DNA of 64,000 bases, from positions 1 to 64,000 of the forward strand of contig JAPLOZ010000092.1 in NCBI GenBank assembly GCA_026400435.1. The letters are read 5' to 3'. A model generated the notes under the pieces. The model made no database searches and was not told where the DNA came from. It saw only the letters and a program-made list of their open reading frames with translations. Shown here piece after piece: positions 11,971-21,643 of this stretch (its first letter is position 1; the number at the start of each line of letters is the position of its first letter). The position numbers were made by a program, and so were the translations under genes. The DNA comes from Hyphomicrobiales bacterium (GTDB lineage Bacteria > Pseudomonadota > Alphaproteobacteria > Rhizobiales > Rhizobiaceae).

Positions 11971-13782
11971 ATGGCGAACGAGATGACGATGGCCGAACCA
12001 CGGTCCGGCTGGCGGACGTTCTGGCAAAGCGACCTGGTCAAGGCGGTTGCCGCGACGCTTGCCGTGCTGGCGATCGGGGCGGCAGGCGCATTGCGACAGC
12101 TCGCCGGCAACGCTGACAACGACAGCACGCTGCGGCTGGTCGAAGTGCGCGACCTTATCGCCGGACAGGGCTGGTTCGACCTGCATCAATACCGCATGGG
12201 ACTCGACGGCGGGCTGCTGATGCACTGGTCGCGGCTCGTCGATGCCCCGATCGCCGCGATCATTCTTGTCGTGCGCGCGATCACCGGATCTCAGGCAGCG
12301 GGCGAAACCGCCGCCCTGATCTTCTGGCCGCTGATCCTGTTCGGCATCGCGCTTTACCTGCTGCTGCGGATCGCGCGGTCGATCGGCGGCGAGGAGGCGG
12401 TGTTCCCGGCGCTCGTTCTGTCAACGGCCACGCTCTACTACGGCGGCGCCTTTGGCGCGGGTTCGCTCGACCACCACAACATCCAGCTCGTGCTGATGCT
12501 GGCCACGGTGTCCTTGCTGCTGCGGACTGGAGATGAACGGCGTTCTGCCGGGCTGGCCGGGCTCTGCTGTGTTTTGATGCTGGCCATCGGCATGGAGACG
12601 GTGCCCTACGTCGCGGCCGCCGGGCTGGCGGTGGGCGGCTGGTTCCTGGTCAAGGGCGAGGCGGCGGCCGGCGTCGCGGCGGCATTCGGCGCCGTCTTCG
12701 CGGCGGCGTCGGCTGTCGTATTCGTCGCGACGGTTCCGTCGATGCAATGGTGGGTGGCCTACTGCGACGCCTATTCCGTGGCGCAGTTCTCGCTTGGCGT
12801 CGTCGCGGGCGCAGGCCTCTGGGCGGTTGCCTCGATACCCGCGCTGCGCACTAGCCTCGCCAGGCGCGCGACCGCGCTGGCTTTGCTTGGCGTCACGGTG
12901 GGAGGCGTTGCAGCGGTCTGGTTTCCGCAGTGCCTGGGCGATCCCTATGCCGGCCTTCCGCTCATGCTGAGGAGCTATTGGCTCGATGCCGTCGACGAGG
13001 CGCAGCCGCTCTGGCGCTTGTTGGCGAGCGAGCCCGAAGCCGTCGCCGGCCATTATGCGACGGTGCTGATTGGCCTCGCCGTTCTGGGCTTGCGGATCCG
13101 CAAGGTTGGGCTGCGCCAGCAGGAAGTCCTGTTTGCCGTGATGCTGGGCGCGGCGCTCCTGGTCAGCATCTGGCAGGTGCGCGGCTCGCGCTTTTCGCTG
13201 CCGCTTGCATGCGTGCCTCTGGCGATCTGGGTGGCGCAATGGCGCCGCCGCGCCGCGACAGAGCCCGCAACGGTCACATCGCTCAAGATGGCCGGAGCGT
13301 GGATTGCTTCATTCAACGTCACATGGATCCTGGTTGCCATCGGCGTGTGGCACCTGTTCGCCCCTGCCGAGGCCAAGCAAGTGCTGGTCGCGGAAGAGTG
13401 CTACAAGCGGGCGGACTATGCCACATTGGCCGCGATGCCCGCAGGCAGGGTGCTGGTCATCTCCAATCTGGGCGCCTCGGTGCTGAGCAACACCGCGCAC
13501 AGCGTGCTTGCCGGCCCCTACCACCGCAACGTCGCGGGCAACCTGGCTGCACTGACCGCCTTCATGGGGTCGCCGGACGAGTCCGCCACCGTGGTAAGGG
13601 ACAACGGCATAGGACTTGTCGCCTTCTGTCCGGCAAACAACGAAACCAAGTTCCTGGCTAGCCGCGCGCCAAACGGCCTGCTTGCGGGAATGGTTGCAGG
13701 CAAGATTCCCGGCTGGCTCGCAATTGTTCCTGAAAGCAACGGCAAACCGCTGGCCGTGTATCGGGTCATCTTCACGCCCTGA
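11971..13782 (+). CDS. Polytopic membrane protein, GT-C/STT3-like putative glycosyltransferase
   Basis: Many TM segments; DSTLRLVEVRDLIAGQGWFDLHQYRMG loop with acidic motif; SLDHHNIQ motif; ATG at 11971. Confidence 0.75.
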   Translation: MANEMTMAEPRSGWRTFWQSDLVKAVAATLAVLAIGAAGALRQLAGNADNDSTLRLVEVRDLIAGQGWFDLHQYRMGLDGGLLMHWSRLVDAPIAAIILVVRAITGSQAAGETAALIFWPLILFGIALYLLLRIARSIGGEEAVFPALVLSTATLYYGGAFGAGSLDHHNIQLVLMLATVSLLLRTGDERRSAGLAGLCCVLMLAIGMETVPYVAAAGLAVGGWFLVKGEAAAGVAAAFGAVFAAASAVVFVATVPSMQWWVAYCDAYSVAQFSLGVVAGAGLWAVASIPALRTSLARRATALALLGVTVGGVAAVWFPQCLGDPYAGLPLMLRSYWLDAVDEAQPLWRLLASEPEAVAGHYATVLIGLAVLGLRIRKVGLRQQEVLFAVMLGAALLVSIWQVRGSRFSLPLACVPLAIWVAQWRRRAATEPATVTSLKMAGAWIASFNVTWILVAIGVWHLFAPAEAKQVLVAEECYKRADYATLAAMPAGRVLVISNLGASVLSNTAHSVLAGPYHRNVAGNLAALTAFMGSPDESATVVRDNGIGLVAFCPANNETKFLASRAPNGLLAGMVAGKIPGWLAIVPESNGKPLAVYRVIFTP

Positions 13783-13917
13783 CAGGGCATTGCTGCACCG
13801 CTGACCCAAGGTAACCAGAATAAACGGGGATCAGTACAGTAAAACGGATCAGCGTCACTATTCCTAAACGGTTTGCTGCCAGATTGCTGTGAAAATACAA
13901 GAACAAGCAGGTTTCCG

Positions 13918-15267
13918 ATGCCTACCGTTTTTGCCAACGGCTATGTCGGCGCAGAGAGCCCTGAACTGGCTTACACCGACGTACTGACTGGCCTGGGCAA
14001 TATCCGTCGCTTCTACGACAAGGTCGAGCGCCTGATCGGCGAACGCGCCGACGACCCCGCGCCTTTCACGATAGGCATCCTTGATCTCGACGGGTTCAAG
14101 CCAATCAACGACCTGTTCGGCAGCAAGGCGGGAGACGACATACTGGTGCAGGTAGCCATGCGTCTGCGGGCGTCGATGGACGGACCCTCGACCGTGACGC
14201 GCATCGGCGCCGATGAGTTCGCGTTTCTCTATCCGCTGGTCTTCAGCGAAGAGGCCGCGGCCGAGAAATCGCGCATGCTGATCGAGATATTGTCCGCGCC
14301 CTACGATGTGGGCGAGCGCACCGCGAGACTGTCGGCTTCGGTGGGCTGCTCGCTGTTTCATCTCGGCGACGAGACCACGGAAGTTCTGATCCACAAGGCC
14401 GAAACCGCACTCTATCAGGCCAAGCGGTCGGGCCGTGGCCGGGTTGTGGTCTATACGCACGAGATGGAGGAGGCGGCAAAGCGGGTCACCCGGATCGAAC
14501 AGGCGCTGCGCCGCGCCGTCTCGGCCGGCGAGGTAGAGCCGCATTTCCAGCCGATCGTCGATCTGAAGACGCGTCGCACGGTGGGTTTCGAAACCCTGGC
14601 GCGATGGACCGACCGCGACCTTGGTTCGATTTCGCCGAGCGTATTCATTCCCATCGCCGAGGAACGCGGCATCATCGGCCCGATGTCGCAACTGGTGCTG
14701 CGCAAGGCGACCGAAGCGGCGCGCGACTGGCCGGCGCATCTGTTCCTGTCTTTCAATCTTTCGCCATCCCAGCTCGTCGACCAGAATACCGGCCTGCACA
14801 TTCTGGCGATCCTTGGGCGCAGCGGCATTGATCCGCGCCGCCTGGAGATCGAGATCACCGAGACCGGCCTGATGTCCGATCCTGCCTCCGCCGAGAAGAT
14901 TGTCCAGGATCTGCGCCGCTGCGGCATCCGTGTCTCGCTTGACGATTTCGGCACCGGCCAGTCGTCGCTCGGCCGGCTGCGCGAGTTTCATTTCGACAAG
15001 CTCAAGATCGACCGCACCTTTGTCGCCTCGCTGCTCGATGACCGGCCGGCACAACACATCATCCGCGCCATTCTTGCGATGTGCGAGGGCCTTGGCATGG
15101 ATGTCGTCGCCGAGGGCATCGAACAGGAAGCCCAGGCCGAGCGACTGGTGGAATTCGGCTGCCGTGGCGGGCAGGGGTACCTTTTCGGACGCCCGGTCGA
15201 TGCCGAATCGACCCTCGGCTATCTGCGCGACAGCTTCAGGGGCGCCCAGCGCGTCCGCACGATCTGA
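13918..15267 (+). CDS. Bifunctional GGDEF/EAL protein
   Basis: GGDEF-like IGADEFAF (degenerate active site) followed by complete-looking EAL region (FETLARW, EIEITETGLM, DDFGTGQSSL, AEGIEQEAQ). Confidence 0.93.
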   Translation: MPTVFANGYVGAESPELAYTDVLTGLGNIRRFYDKVERLIGERADDPAPFTIGILDLDGFKPINDLFGSKAGDDILVQVAMRLRASMDGPSTVTRIGADEFAFLYPLVFSEEAAAEKSRMLIEILSAPYDVGERTARLSASVGCSLFHLGDETTEVLIHKAETALYQAKRSGRGRVVVYTHEMEEAAKRVTRIEQALRRAVSAGEVEPHFQPIVDLKTRRTVGFETLARWTDRDLGSISPSVFIPIAEERGIIGPMSQLVLRKATEAARDWPAHLFLSFNLSPSQLVDQNTGLHILAILGRSGIDPRRLEIEITETGLMSDPASAEKIVQDLRRCGIRVSLDDFGTGQSSLGRLREFHFDKLKIDRTFVASLLDDRPAQHIIRAILAMCEGLGMDVVAEGIEQEAQAERLVEFGCRGGQGYLFGRPVDAESTLGYLRDSFRGAQRVRTI

Positions 15268-15463
15268 GCGTCCCTTTCCCATTCAATTTTGCCGGCTTGA
15301 TTCCGCCACCTTCAGGGCAGGTTGCGACTGGCGCAACGATTTTAATGCACGCTCCTGTCTGGCATCGCGCGTCGCGGGCGGACGCCCAATTCAAACTTCC
15401 ACGGGGAACATATACTTGCTGGGGGCCAACAATTCTGACATCTGCCTGAGCGACCCGCATCAA

Positions 15464-15480
15464 CCGGCATCAAATGCCGG
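15464..15480. other. Small hairpin upstream of yrbL-like gene
   Basis: CCGGCAT-CAA-ATGCCGG. Confidence 0.5.
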
Positions 15481-15510
15481 CATCGAACCATCGGGCGGAA
15501 CGGAGCGACG

Positions 15511-16212
15511 ATGACGCCTTTCAGGCCGTTTCTCGTTGGACAGGAAATCGACCTAGCGCAATGCGCCCTGCTGCGCAGCGGGCAGACGCGCAACGTGCAC
15601 GAACACAGCGCTCTGCCCGGACTGTTGATCAAGACGCTGCAGCCTGGCCTGGTCGATGACGCTGGATACTTCAAAGCCTATCCGTGGTGGAAAAAAAGCC
15701 GTCCGCCGGGCGCCTACTTTGCATTTCTGCGGGAACTCGAAGAGTTCGTCGTTCTCTCCAGGAGACAATGGGGGCGCGATTTGCCGGGTCTCCTGCCCGT
15801 CGCCCGCATCAACGGGCTGGTCCAGACCAGCGCGGGACTAGGTCTCGTCGTGGAACGAATTTCGGACCCGCGGGGCGGGCTTGCCCCGACCATGATGGAG
15901 CTTGTATTGCGCGGTGAGCTGCTGCCGCGCCACGTCTTGGCGATGGATCGGTTCCTCAAGCGTTGCAGCCAATTGCACATCGTGTTCGGCGACATGACGG
16001 CCAACAACATCGTCTATTCCGAAAGCCGCGATCCCGCCGGCGAGTTCGTCGCGGTCGACGGATTTGGCGAGAAGGCCTCCGTGCCCGTCCACCGCTGGAG
16101 CAAGGCGATCAACGATCGCAAGATCGCCCGTGTACGCGGCCGCATGCTTTCCATGGTGCCGCACGAACTGAGGCCGTCAGGCGAGATGGCAGGCGTCGAG
16201 CGGGTCGCTTGA
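15511..16212 (+). CDS. YrbL-like (PhoP regulatory network) kinase-fold protein
   Basis: GQTRNVHEHSALPGLLIKTL; HIVFGDMTANNIVY catalytic-loop-like motif; resembles YrbL-PhoP_reg family. Confidence 0.75.
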   Translation: MTPFRPFLVGQEIDLAQCALLRSGQTRNVHEHSALPGLLIKTLQPGLVDDAGYFKAYPWWKKSRPPGAYFAFLRELEEFVVLSRRQWGRDLPGLLPVARINGLVQTSAGLGLVVERISDPRGGLAPTMMELVLRGELLPRHVLAMDRFLKRCSQLHIVFGDMTANNIVYSESRDPAGEFVAVDGFGEKASVPVHRWSKAINDRKIARVRGRMLSMVPHELRPSGEMAGVERVA

Positions 16213-16270
16213 CGAAAGGGGCGCTTCTCCCGACAAGGTAGCCGAAACCTGCGATTCTGGGAAAACGCCG

Positions 16271-16609
16271 ATGAACCTGTGGGGCATGCTGTGGCTCGGC
16301 CTCGCCACCGTGATCTTCCTGCTGGCTGCGACAGTGGCCAAGTACTGGGCCATCGCGCCCCATGTCGGCAAGATCCTTCTCGCGCTGGTGCTCTATTCGT
16401 TGGGCAACCTCATCATGCTGAGACTGGTGCGCGATTTCGGCATGGCCTCGGCGTTCAGCCTGTCGGCCGTCATACAGCTTGTCGCGGTGAACCTGATTGC
16501 GCTTGTCTATTTCGGCGAGCGGCTCGGCCCTGTGCAGGGCGCCGGCGTCGTGCTGGCGGTTGTCGCGGTTGGCATGATCACGCTCGGGCCAGCCGCCGGC
16601 GGCCGCTGA
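16271..16609 (+). CDS. Small 4-TM membrane protein, SMR/EamA-like
   Basis: 112 aa with four hydrophobic segments and GERLGPVQGAGVVLAVVAVGMI C-terminal signature of DMT/SMR proteins. Confidence 0.7.
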   Translation: MNLWGMLWLGLATVIFLLAATVAKYWAIAPHVGKILLALVLYSLGNLIMLRLVRDFGMASAFSLSAVIQLVAVNLIALVYFGERLGPVQGAGVVLAVVAVGMITLGPAAGGR

Positions 16610-16629
16610 ACCGGCGGAGCGGAGGCGTC

Positions 16630-17352
16630 GTGACCCTGCGTTTTTGGGAAAGAATGCAATTCTCCGTGCTGCTCGCCGGCGTCGTTGTGGCGGGCGGTCT
16701 GTGGGGATTCATCGAAATGGCGGAAGTGGCGCGCGACGCGACCCCGCACGCGTTCGACACGCAAATCATGCTCGCTTTCCGCGAGGCCGGTCGCCCGGAC
16801 AATCCGGTTGGACCGCCCTGGCTGGAGGAGGCGGTGCGCGACATCACCAGTCTCGGCTCGATGGTCGTGCTTGTTCTGGTGACCGCGTCGGCTGTCTTCT
16901 ACCTGCTTTTGATCGGCTGGCGGCGTCAGGCGCTTGTGGTGCTCGTCGCGGTCGGTGGCGGACAGGCAATCTCCAGCCTCCTGAAGATCGGTGTCGATCG
17001 CCCGCGCCCCGACCTCGTTTCGCATCTCGTCAATGTCCAGACGCTTTCCTTCCCGTCGGGTCACGCCATGATGGCGGCCGTCACCTGGCTGACGCTCGGT
17101 TCCATGCTGGCCGGCATCGTACCCGGCAGGGCGAGCCGCATTTATGTCCTTTGCGTCGCAATTTTCGTGACGCTGCTGGTCGGTTTGTCGCGGGTCTATT
17201 TGGGGGTGCATTGGCCCTCCGATGTTCTTGCCGGCTGGTGCGCCGGATTTGCCTGGGCCATGCTCTGCTGGCTTGTCGCGCGCCATCTCGCGCCGGGGAC
17301 CGCCGCAAAGGCGCCGCTGGGATCAGCTCAAGACCAGAGAAGTGATGCTTGA
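16630..17352 (+). CDS. PAP2 superfamily phosphatase
   Basis: KIGVDRPRPD, SFPSGHAMMAA, SRVYLGVHWPSDVLAG are the three PAP2 motifs; GTG start at 16630. Confidence 0.93.
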   Translation: MTLRFWERMQFSVLLAGVVVAGGLWGFIEMAEVARDATPHAFDTQIMLAFREAGRPDNPVGPPWLEEAVRDITSLGSMVVLVLVTASAVFYLLLIGWRRQALVVLVAVGGGQAISSLLKIGVDRPRPDLVSHLVNVQTLSFPSGHAMMAAVTWLTLGSMLAGIVPGRASRIYVLCVAIFVTLLVGLSRVYLGVHWPSDVLAGWCAGFAWAMLCWLVARHLAPGTAAKAPLGSAQDQRSDA

Positions 17353-17410
17353 AACATCAATATGAATTGAATATACATGCATACTGCAGACTCAGGCAGG
17401 AGCACGCGTC

Positions 17411-17668
17411 GTGATCACCGCCCAGCAGATGCGCGCCGCGCGAGCGCTCGCCGGTATCGACCAGAGGACGCTCGCCGAGCGTGCCGGTGTGTCGCTGCCG
17501 ACCATCCAGCGGATGGAAGCGAGCGAAGGTGTCGTTCGGGGCGTGGTCGATACGCTGATGAAGGTCATCAGCGCGCTGGACGAATCGGGCGTCGAACTGA
17601 TCGGCGCCAACCAGGCGAGCGCCGCTGGCGGCAGGGGCGTCCGCCTCAAGGCGCCGGCGTCCGGCTGA
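17411..17668 (+). CDS. XRE-type helix-turn-helix regulator
   Basis: ITAQQMRAARALAGIDQRTLAERAGVSLPTIQRMEASEG. Confidence 0.9.
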   Translation: MITAQQMRAARALAGIDQRTLAERAGVSLPTIQRMEASEGVVRGVVDTLMKVISALDESGVELIGANQASAAGGRGVRLKAPASG

Positions 17669-17710
17669 GGCTGCAAAACGGGGCGTGACGCCATCGGGCA
17701 CGCTCCGAAC

Positions 17711-19465
17711 GTGAAGTCAGTCGCGACGGCGACCGCCGACAGTTTGCCGACGATCCCGCCGCCTAGCGGTCAGTGTTGGATGGAAGCCTCGCCCACATTC
17801 CGGGAACTTTTCACGCCCAAGCTCGTCAGCGTGCTGCGCGAGGGCTATGGGCTGAAGCAGCTCCGCGCCGACGCCGTAGCCGGACTGACCGTCGCCATCG
17901 TTGCGCTGCCACTCTCGATGGCGATCGCCATCGCATCCGGCGTCTCGCCGGACCGCGGGCTCTACACCGCCATCGTTGGCGGCTTCCTTGTCTCGGCCCT
18001 CGGCGGCAGCAGGTTCCAGATCGGCGGACCGGCGGGCGCCTTCATCGTGCTGGTGGCCTCCACGGTTGCGCGGCACGGTCTGGACGGCCTCATCCTCGCC
18101 ACCATGATGTCGGGCGTGTTTCTCGTCGCCATCGGCTATCTCAGGCTCGGCACCTACATCAAATTCATCCCCTACCCGGTTACCGTCGGTTTCACCGCGG
18201 GCATAGCGGTCATCATCTTCGCCAGCCAGCTGAGCGAGTTGTTCGGCCTGTCGCTGGATGGCAAGGAACCGGGCGCACTTATCCCGAAGCTGAAGGCGCT
18301 CGCCGCCGCCTGGGGAACGTTCAATCCCTCGGCGATCCTGATCGCGCTGCTGACCGTGGTCATCATCGTCGGGCTGAAGCGTGCGCGGCCGTCATGGCCG
18401 GGCATGCTCTTTGCGGTGGCTGCCGCTTCGATTGCAACTGCGCTGCTGTCGCTTCCTGTCGAGACGATCGGGACCCGCTTCGGCGGCATACCGCGCACGC
18501 TTCCGTTCCCTGCCCTGCCTGCGTTCAACCTCGCGACCATGCAGGCGGTGCTGCCAGACGCCATCGCGTTCACCCTTCTGGGCGCAATCGAATCCCTGCT
18601 GTCGGCGGTCGTTGCCGACGGCATGACCGGGCGGCGGCATCGCTCCAATTGCGAACTGGTCGCGCAGGGTTTCGCAAACATAGGCTCGGCGCTGTTCGGC
18701 GGCATTTGCGTCACCGGAACCATCGCGCGCACGGCCACCAATGTGCGCTCCGGCGCCTACGGGCCGGTCTCGGGAATGCTGCATGCGACATTCCTGCTGC
18801 TGTTCATTCTGGTCGCCGCTCCATTAGCCAGCTACATACCGCTCGCCGCACTCGCCGGCGTGCTCGCCGTGGTTGCCTGGAACATGGTCGAGAAGACGGC
18901 TTTCGCCGCGCTTCTGCGCTCCTCGTGGGGCGACGCCCTCGTGCTGCTCGTCACCTTCGCGCTGGTCATCTTCCGCGACCTGACCGAAGGCATCGTCGTC
19001 GGCTTCGCGCTCGGTTCGCTCCTGTTCATCCATCGCATGTCGCAACAGGTCGCGATCGATGTTGGCCCAGCCGATGCCGCTGACGCCAGCGGCGACGAGC
19101 GCGTCGCCTACGATGCTTCCGTCTCCGCCGATCCGCAAACCGTTGTTTATCGCATCAGCGGCGCCTTCTTCTTCGGCTCGGCATCGACGGTCGCCAGCGT
19201 CCTCGACCGTATCGCCGACAGGTACAGGAATTTCGTACTCGACTGTTCGGGCGTGGCGTTTCTCGATTCCTCGGCCGCCAATGTGATCGAGAGCGCCGCG
19301 CGCAAGGCGGAGCGGGCCGGCTTGCGGCTCTTCATCGCAGGGGCTTCGCCGCAGGTCAGGCGCATGCTGTTTGCGCACGGCGTGCGGCCGCCGCATGTAC
19401 GCTACAAGACGACGGTCGCGGGCGCGCTGAAGCAGGTGCGCGGCGAGAGGTTGAAAGAAACATAG
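17711..19465 (+). CDS. SulP family inorganic anion transporter with C-terminal STAS domain
   Basis: LRADAVAGLTVAIVALPLSMAIAIASGVSPDRGLYTAIVGGFLVSALGGSRFQIGGP; STAS VVYRISGAFFFGSAS...VLDCSGVAFLDSSAANV. Confidence 0.95.
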   Translation: MKSVATATADSLPTIPPPSGQCWMEASPTFRELFTPKLVSVLREGYGLKQLRADAVAGLTVAIVALPLSMAIAIASGVSPDRGLYTAIVGGFLVSALGGSRFQIGGPAGAFIVLVASTVARHGLDGLILATMMSGVFLVAIGYLRLGTYIKFIPYPVTVGFTAGIAVIIFASQLSELFGLSLDGKEPGALIPKLKALAAAWGTFNPSAILIALLTVVIIVGLKRARPSWPGMLFAVAAASIATALLSLPVETIGTRFGGIPRTLPFPALPAFNLATMQAVLPDAIAFTLLGAIESLLSAVVADGMTGRRHRSNCELVAQGFANIGSALFGGICVTGTIARTATNVRSGAYGPVSGMLHATFLLLFILVAAPLASYIPLAALAGVLAVVAWNMVEKTAFAALLRSSWGDALVLLVTFALVIFRDLTEGIVVGFALGSLLFIHRMSQQVAIDVGPADAADASGDERVAYDASVSADPQTVVYRISGAFFFGSASTVASVLDRIADRYRNFVLDCSGVAFLDSSAANVIESAARKAERAGLRLFIAGASPQVRRMLFAHGVRPPHVRYKTTVAGALKQVRGERLKET

Positions 19466-19468
19466 CCG

Positions 19469-19730
19469 CTAAGTAGGCCACGGCACTGTGAGGGTTCCGC
19501 TGGACGCGTCGAGCATTGCCTCAGCGCCGACCGGGGTCGGCAACCACATCTCGCCATGGCCGACCGGCAAGCCGCCCAGGATCGGCGCCCCGAGCATCCC
19601 CAGGTGGTCGCGCAGCAGGTCGATCACGGTCAAGCCGCCAGAACTTGGCTCGAAGCCGGTGAACTAGTGTGCTGGCAGGCGACAGGAAGCGCACCCTGTC
19701 GCCTGCTCTGAGCTTCGGCGGTATGAGCAC
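19469..19730 (-). pseudogene. LD-carboxypeptidase (S66) remnant with large internal deletion and frame change
   Basis: N-terminal VLIPPKLRAGDRVRFLSPAST then, in another frame, FTGFEPSSGGLTVIDLLRDHLGMLGAPILGGLPVGHGEMWLPTPVGAEAMLDASSGTLTVPWPT*. Confidence 0.85.
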
Positions 19731-19737
19731 GGAGGGC

Positions 19738-20526
19738 TCACTTTGCAGGCTGGCCTTGCTTAGCCCAGGTCACGCTCTTGTAGTCGAAGCCGTATTCGAG
19801 CGTCGGCTTGACGACCTCGAAATAGGGCGACAGGTCGAAATCGCGCGGCGTGTAGAGCGAATGGTGGCGGATGTGCAGGATCTCCGAGCGCGAGTAGGAT
19901 GATTGCGCGGAGGCGCGGCCCGGCGCGCGGGTGATTTCCGGCAGGATGGGATAGCGGATTTCCTCATAGGCCTGCGCGATCAGCGACGAGCAGATCGAGC
20001 GGGTCGGGTCGCCCGATCCGAAGGCAATGGCGCGTCGGCGCCAGCGCACCGGCATCGGCACCGGGAAGAAATAGCGCAGCATGTCGAAGATGTTCTTCAG
20101 GTCGTATTTCAGCCCGATCCGCTTCAGCATGAAGCCGACCACATGGTCGCGGTCTTCAGGCGAAAGGCCGTTCGGCCGGCAGATGCGCGTATTGTATGTG
20201 CGGTACTTCGACAGCGGCACGGCCACGCAGCCCTCGCCGAGATTGACCTCGATGAGACGCGGCCGTTCCGAACCGTCAGCCTGCTCCGGCAGCGCGTCGC
20301 CGACATAAAGCGCGGAGTGCGACCATGTCGACTGCGTCAGGTATTTGATGGTCGCCGAGATGCGCTGGTTGCCTTCGATCAGCAGGATGTCGCCGGGCTG
20401 CAGGATGCGGCGCAGCGTCTCCGGGTCGGACGGCGTGTAGGGCTCATAGCCCGACGATTCGGCCTGCAGCCGCCCGGCCATGAAGGCGCCAAGCCTGTCG
20501 AGGAACGTGTCGCGCGTCTGCGTCAT
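19738..20526 (-). CDS. YiiX/NlpC-P60-like permuted papain-fold protein
   Basis: LQPGDILLIEGNQRISATIKYLTQSTWSHSALYVGD (H) and SICSSLIAQAY (C) motifs. Confidence 0.85.
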   Translation of the reverse strand: MTQTRDTFLDRLGAFMAGRLQAESSGYEPYTPSDPETLRRILQPGDILLIEGNQRISATIKYLTQSTWSHSALYVGDALPEQADGSERPRLIEVNLGEGCVAVPLSKYRTYNTRICRPNGLSPEDRDHVVGFMLKRIGLKYDLKNIFDMLRYFFPVPMPVRWRRRAIAFGSGDPTRSICSSLIAQAYEEIRYPILPEITRAPGRASAQSSYSRSEILHIRHHSLYTPRDFDLSPYFEVVKPTLEYGFDYKSVTWAKQGQPAK

Positions 20527-20722
20527 CGGCTAGGCGTAACATGTCCCCGGCGGAGATTGCCAGATCGGCATCCGATGGCCCCCGCCGCGCGCAGTTCTGT
20601 GGATATCGCATATAGCCCCCCGAGGTATATTTTTTCGCGAGGGACTGACCGAAGCCGAGCGGGAATTTGCCCAGGCAAAGCTTGCTTGACGGAGCGGTGG
20701 AGGGGATCAGTATCGCCGATAT

Positions 20723-21643
20723 CTAGGACGCGGCGTCGGGCGCCTGTTTGGCCATGCCCCGCCGGACCGTCCGGGCGACGCCCTTGGCAGAGCGCTTGGG
20801 ACTGTCGTGGAACAGCTCGGATGCCTCTGCCAGGCACTTCTTGCGCAGCTTGCGTTCCGAGCGGAGGGCGAGCTTGTCGGGCACCCGGGTCCGCTTGCCC
20901 AGCGGCCTTTCGACGTCGTGGAACAGCGCACGCAGGACGAAAAGGTCGTTCAGGTCGCCGAGCTTTTGTCCCAGCGCATCGAGTGCCTTGATCCGGGGCT
21001 TGACCGGCGACGGCCAGACCTTCTTCAGCAGGGCAAGATGCCTGGCGTGCGCTTTCACTGCCTTGCGCAGATCGTGGAAATCGACGGGCTCGCCGCGCTC
21101 CTTGGAGCGCCGCAGGGATTTGCGCGCGCGCTGCATCGTCGTGCGCACGCCGTCGGCCAGCACGTCGGCGGCCGCTTCGGGGTGATCGGGCAGGTCGATG
21201 CCTTCCAGCCTGCGCAACCCGGTCCTGCAGGCCGCGGAAGCTGCGGCCGCGGCTTTGCGCAGATCCTGATCCAGCAGGGTGGCGTGGCGTGCGACCAGCT
21301 CTTCGCGAACAGGCCCGAGCGCTCCGCCGGCCGCTTCCTCGGGATATTCGGCAGCCAGCCGGTCCAGGGTCTCAACGAGCGCCGCGGCTCCACGCTGCGC
21401 GGCCAGCCGCGTTGAAGCTTTCCGACAGAGCGCGTTCTCGGCTTGGGCAAACTTGGCGTCGCCCGAGCGCACCAGCCGGACGAGCGCGCGCACGCTCTTC
21501 AGCCGCTTGCGGCATTCATGCAGCGCCTTGTCAGGATTTTCTCCAAGTGTGGCGAGATGGCCGAGCGCGCCTTCGAGCTCTTCCGTGGCTATCCGCCGGA
21601 CTTCATGGGTCAGCCGCAGGCGTGGATCGATGCGGTAGCTCAT
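20723..21643 (-). CDS. CHAD domain-containing protein
   Basis: KALHECRKRLKSVRALVRLVR and DFHDLRKAVKAHARHLALL conserved-His helical repeats; start ATG at 21643. Confidence 0.93.
   Translation of the reverse strand: MSYRIDPRLRLTHEVRRIATEELEGALGHLATLGENPDKALHECRKRLKSVRALVRLVRSGDAKFAQAENALCRKASTRLAAQRGAAALVETLDRLAAEYPEEAAGGALGPVREELVARHATLLDQDLRKAAAAASAACRTGLRRLEGIDLPDHPEAAADVLADGVRTTMQRARKSLRRSKERGEPVDFHDLRKAVKAHARHLALLKKVWPSPVKPRIKALDALGQKLGDLNDLFVLRALFHDVERPLGKRTRVPDKLALRSERKLRKKCLAEASELFHDSPKRSAKGVARTVRRGMAKQAPDAAS

Noticed and set aside
13918-15267. Novel c-di-GMP enzyme because of GADEF instead of GGDEF
   Set aside because: Degenerate GGDEF joined to an intact EAL is common; not remarkable without biochemical data.
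13864-15282. 472-aa minus-strand ORF opposite GGDEF/EAL gene
   Set aside because: Mirror ORF caused by GC-rich third positions; sense protein has clear domains.
17411-19465. XRE regulator plus SulP as a toxin-antitoxin or novel system
   Set aside because: An HTH gene beside a SulP transporter is, as I recall, a common rhizobial arrangement; no toxin-like partner.
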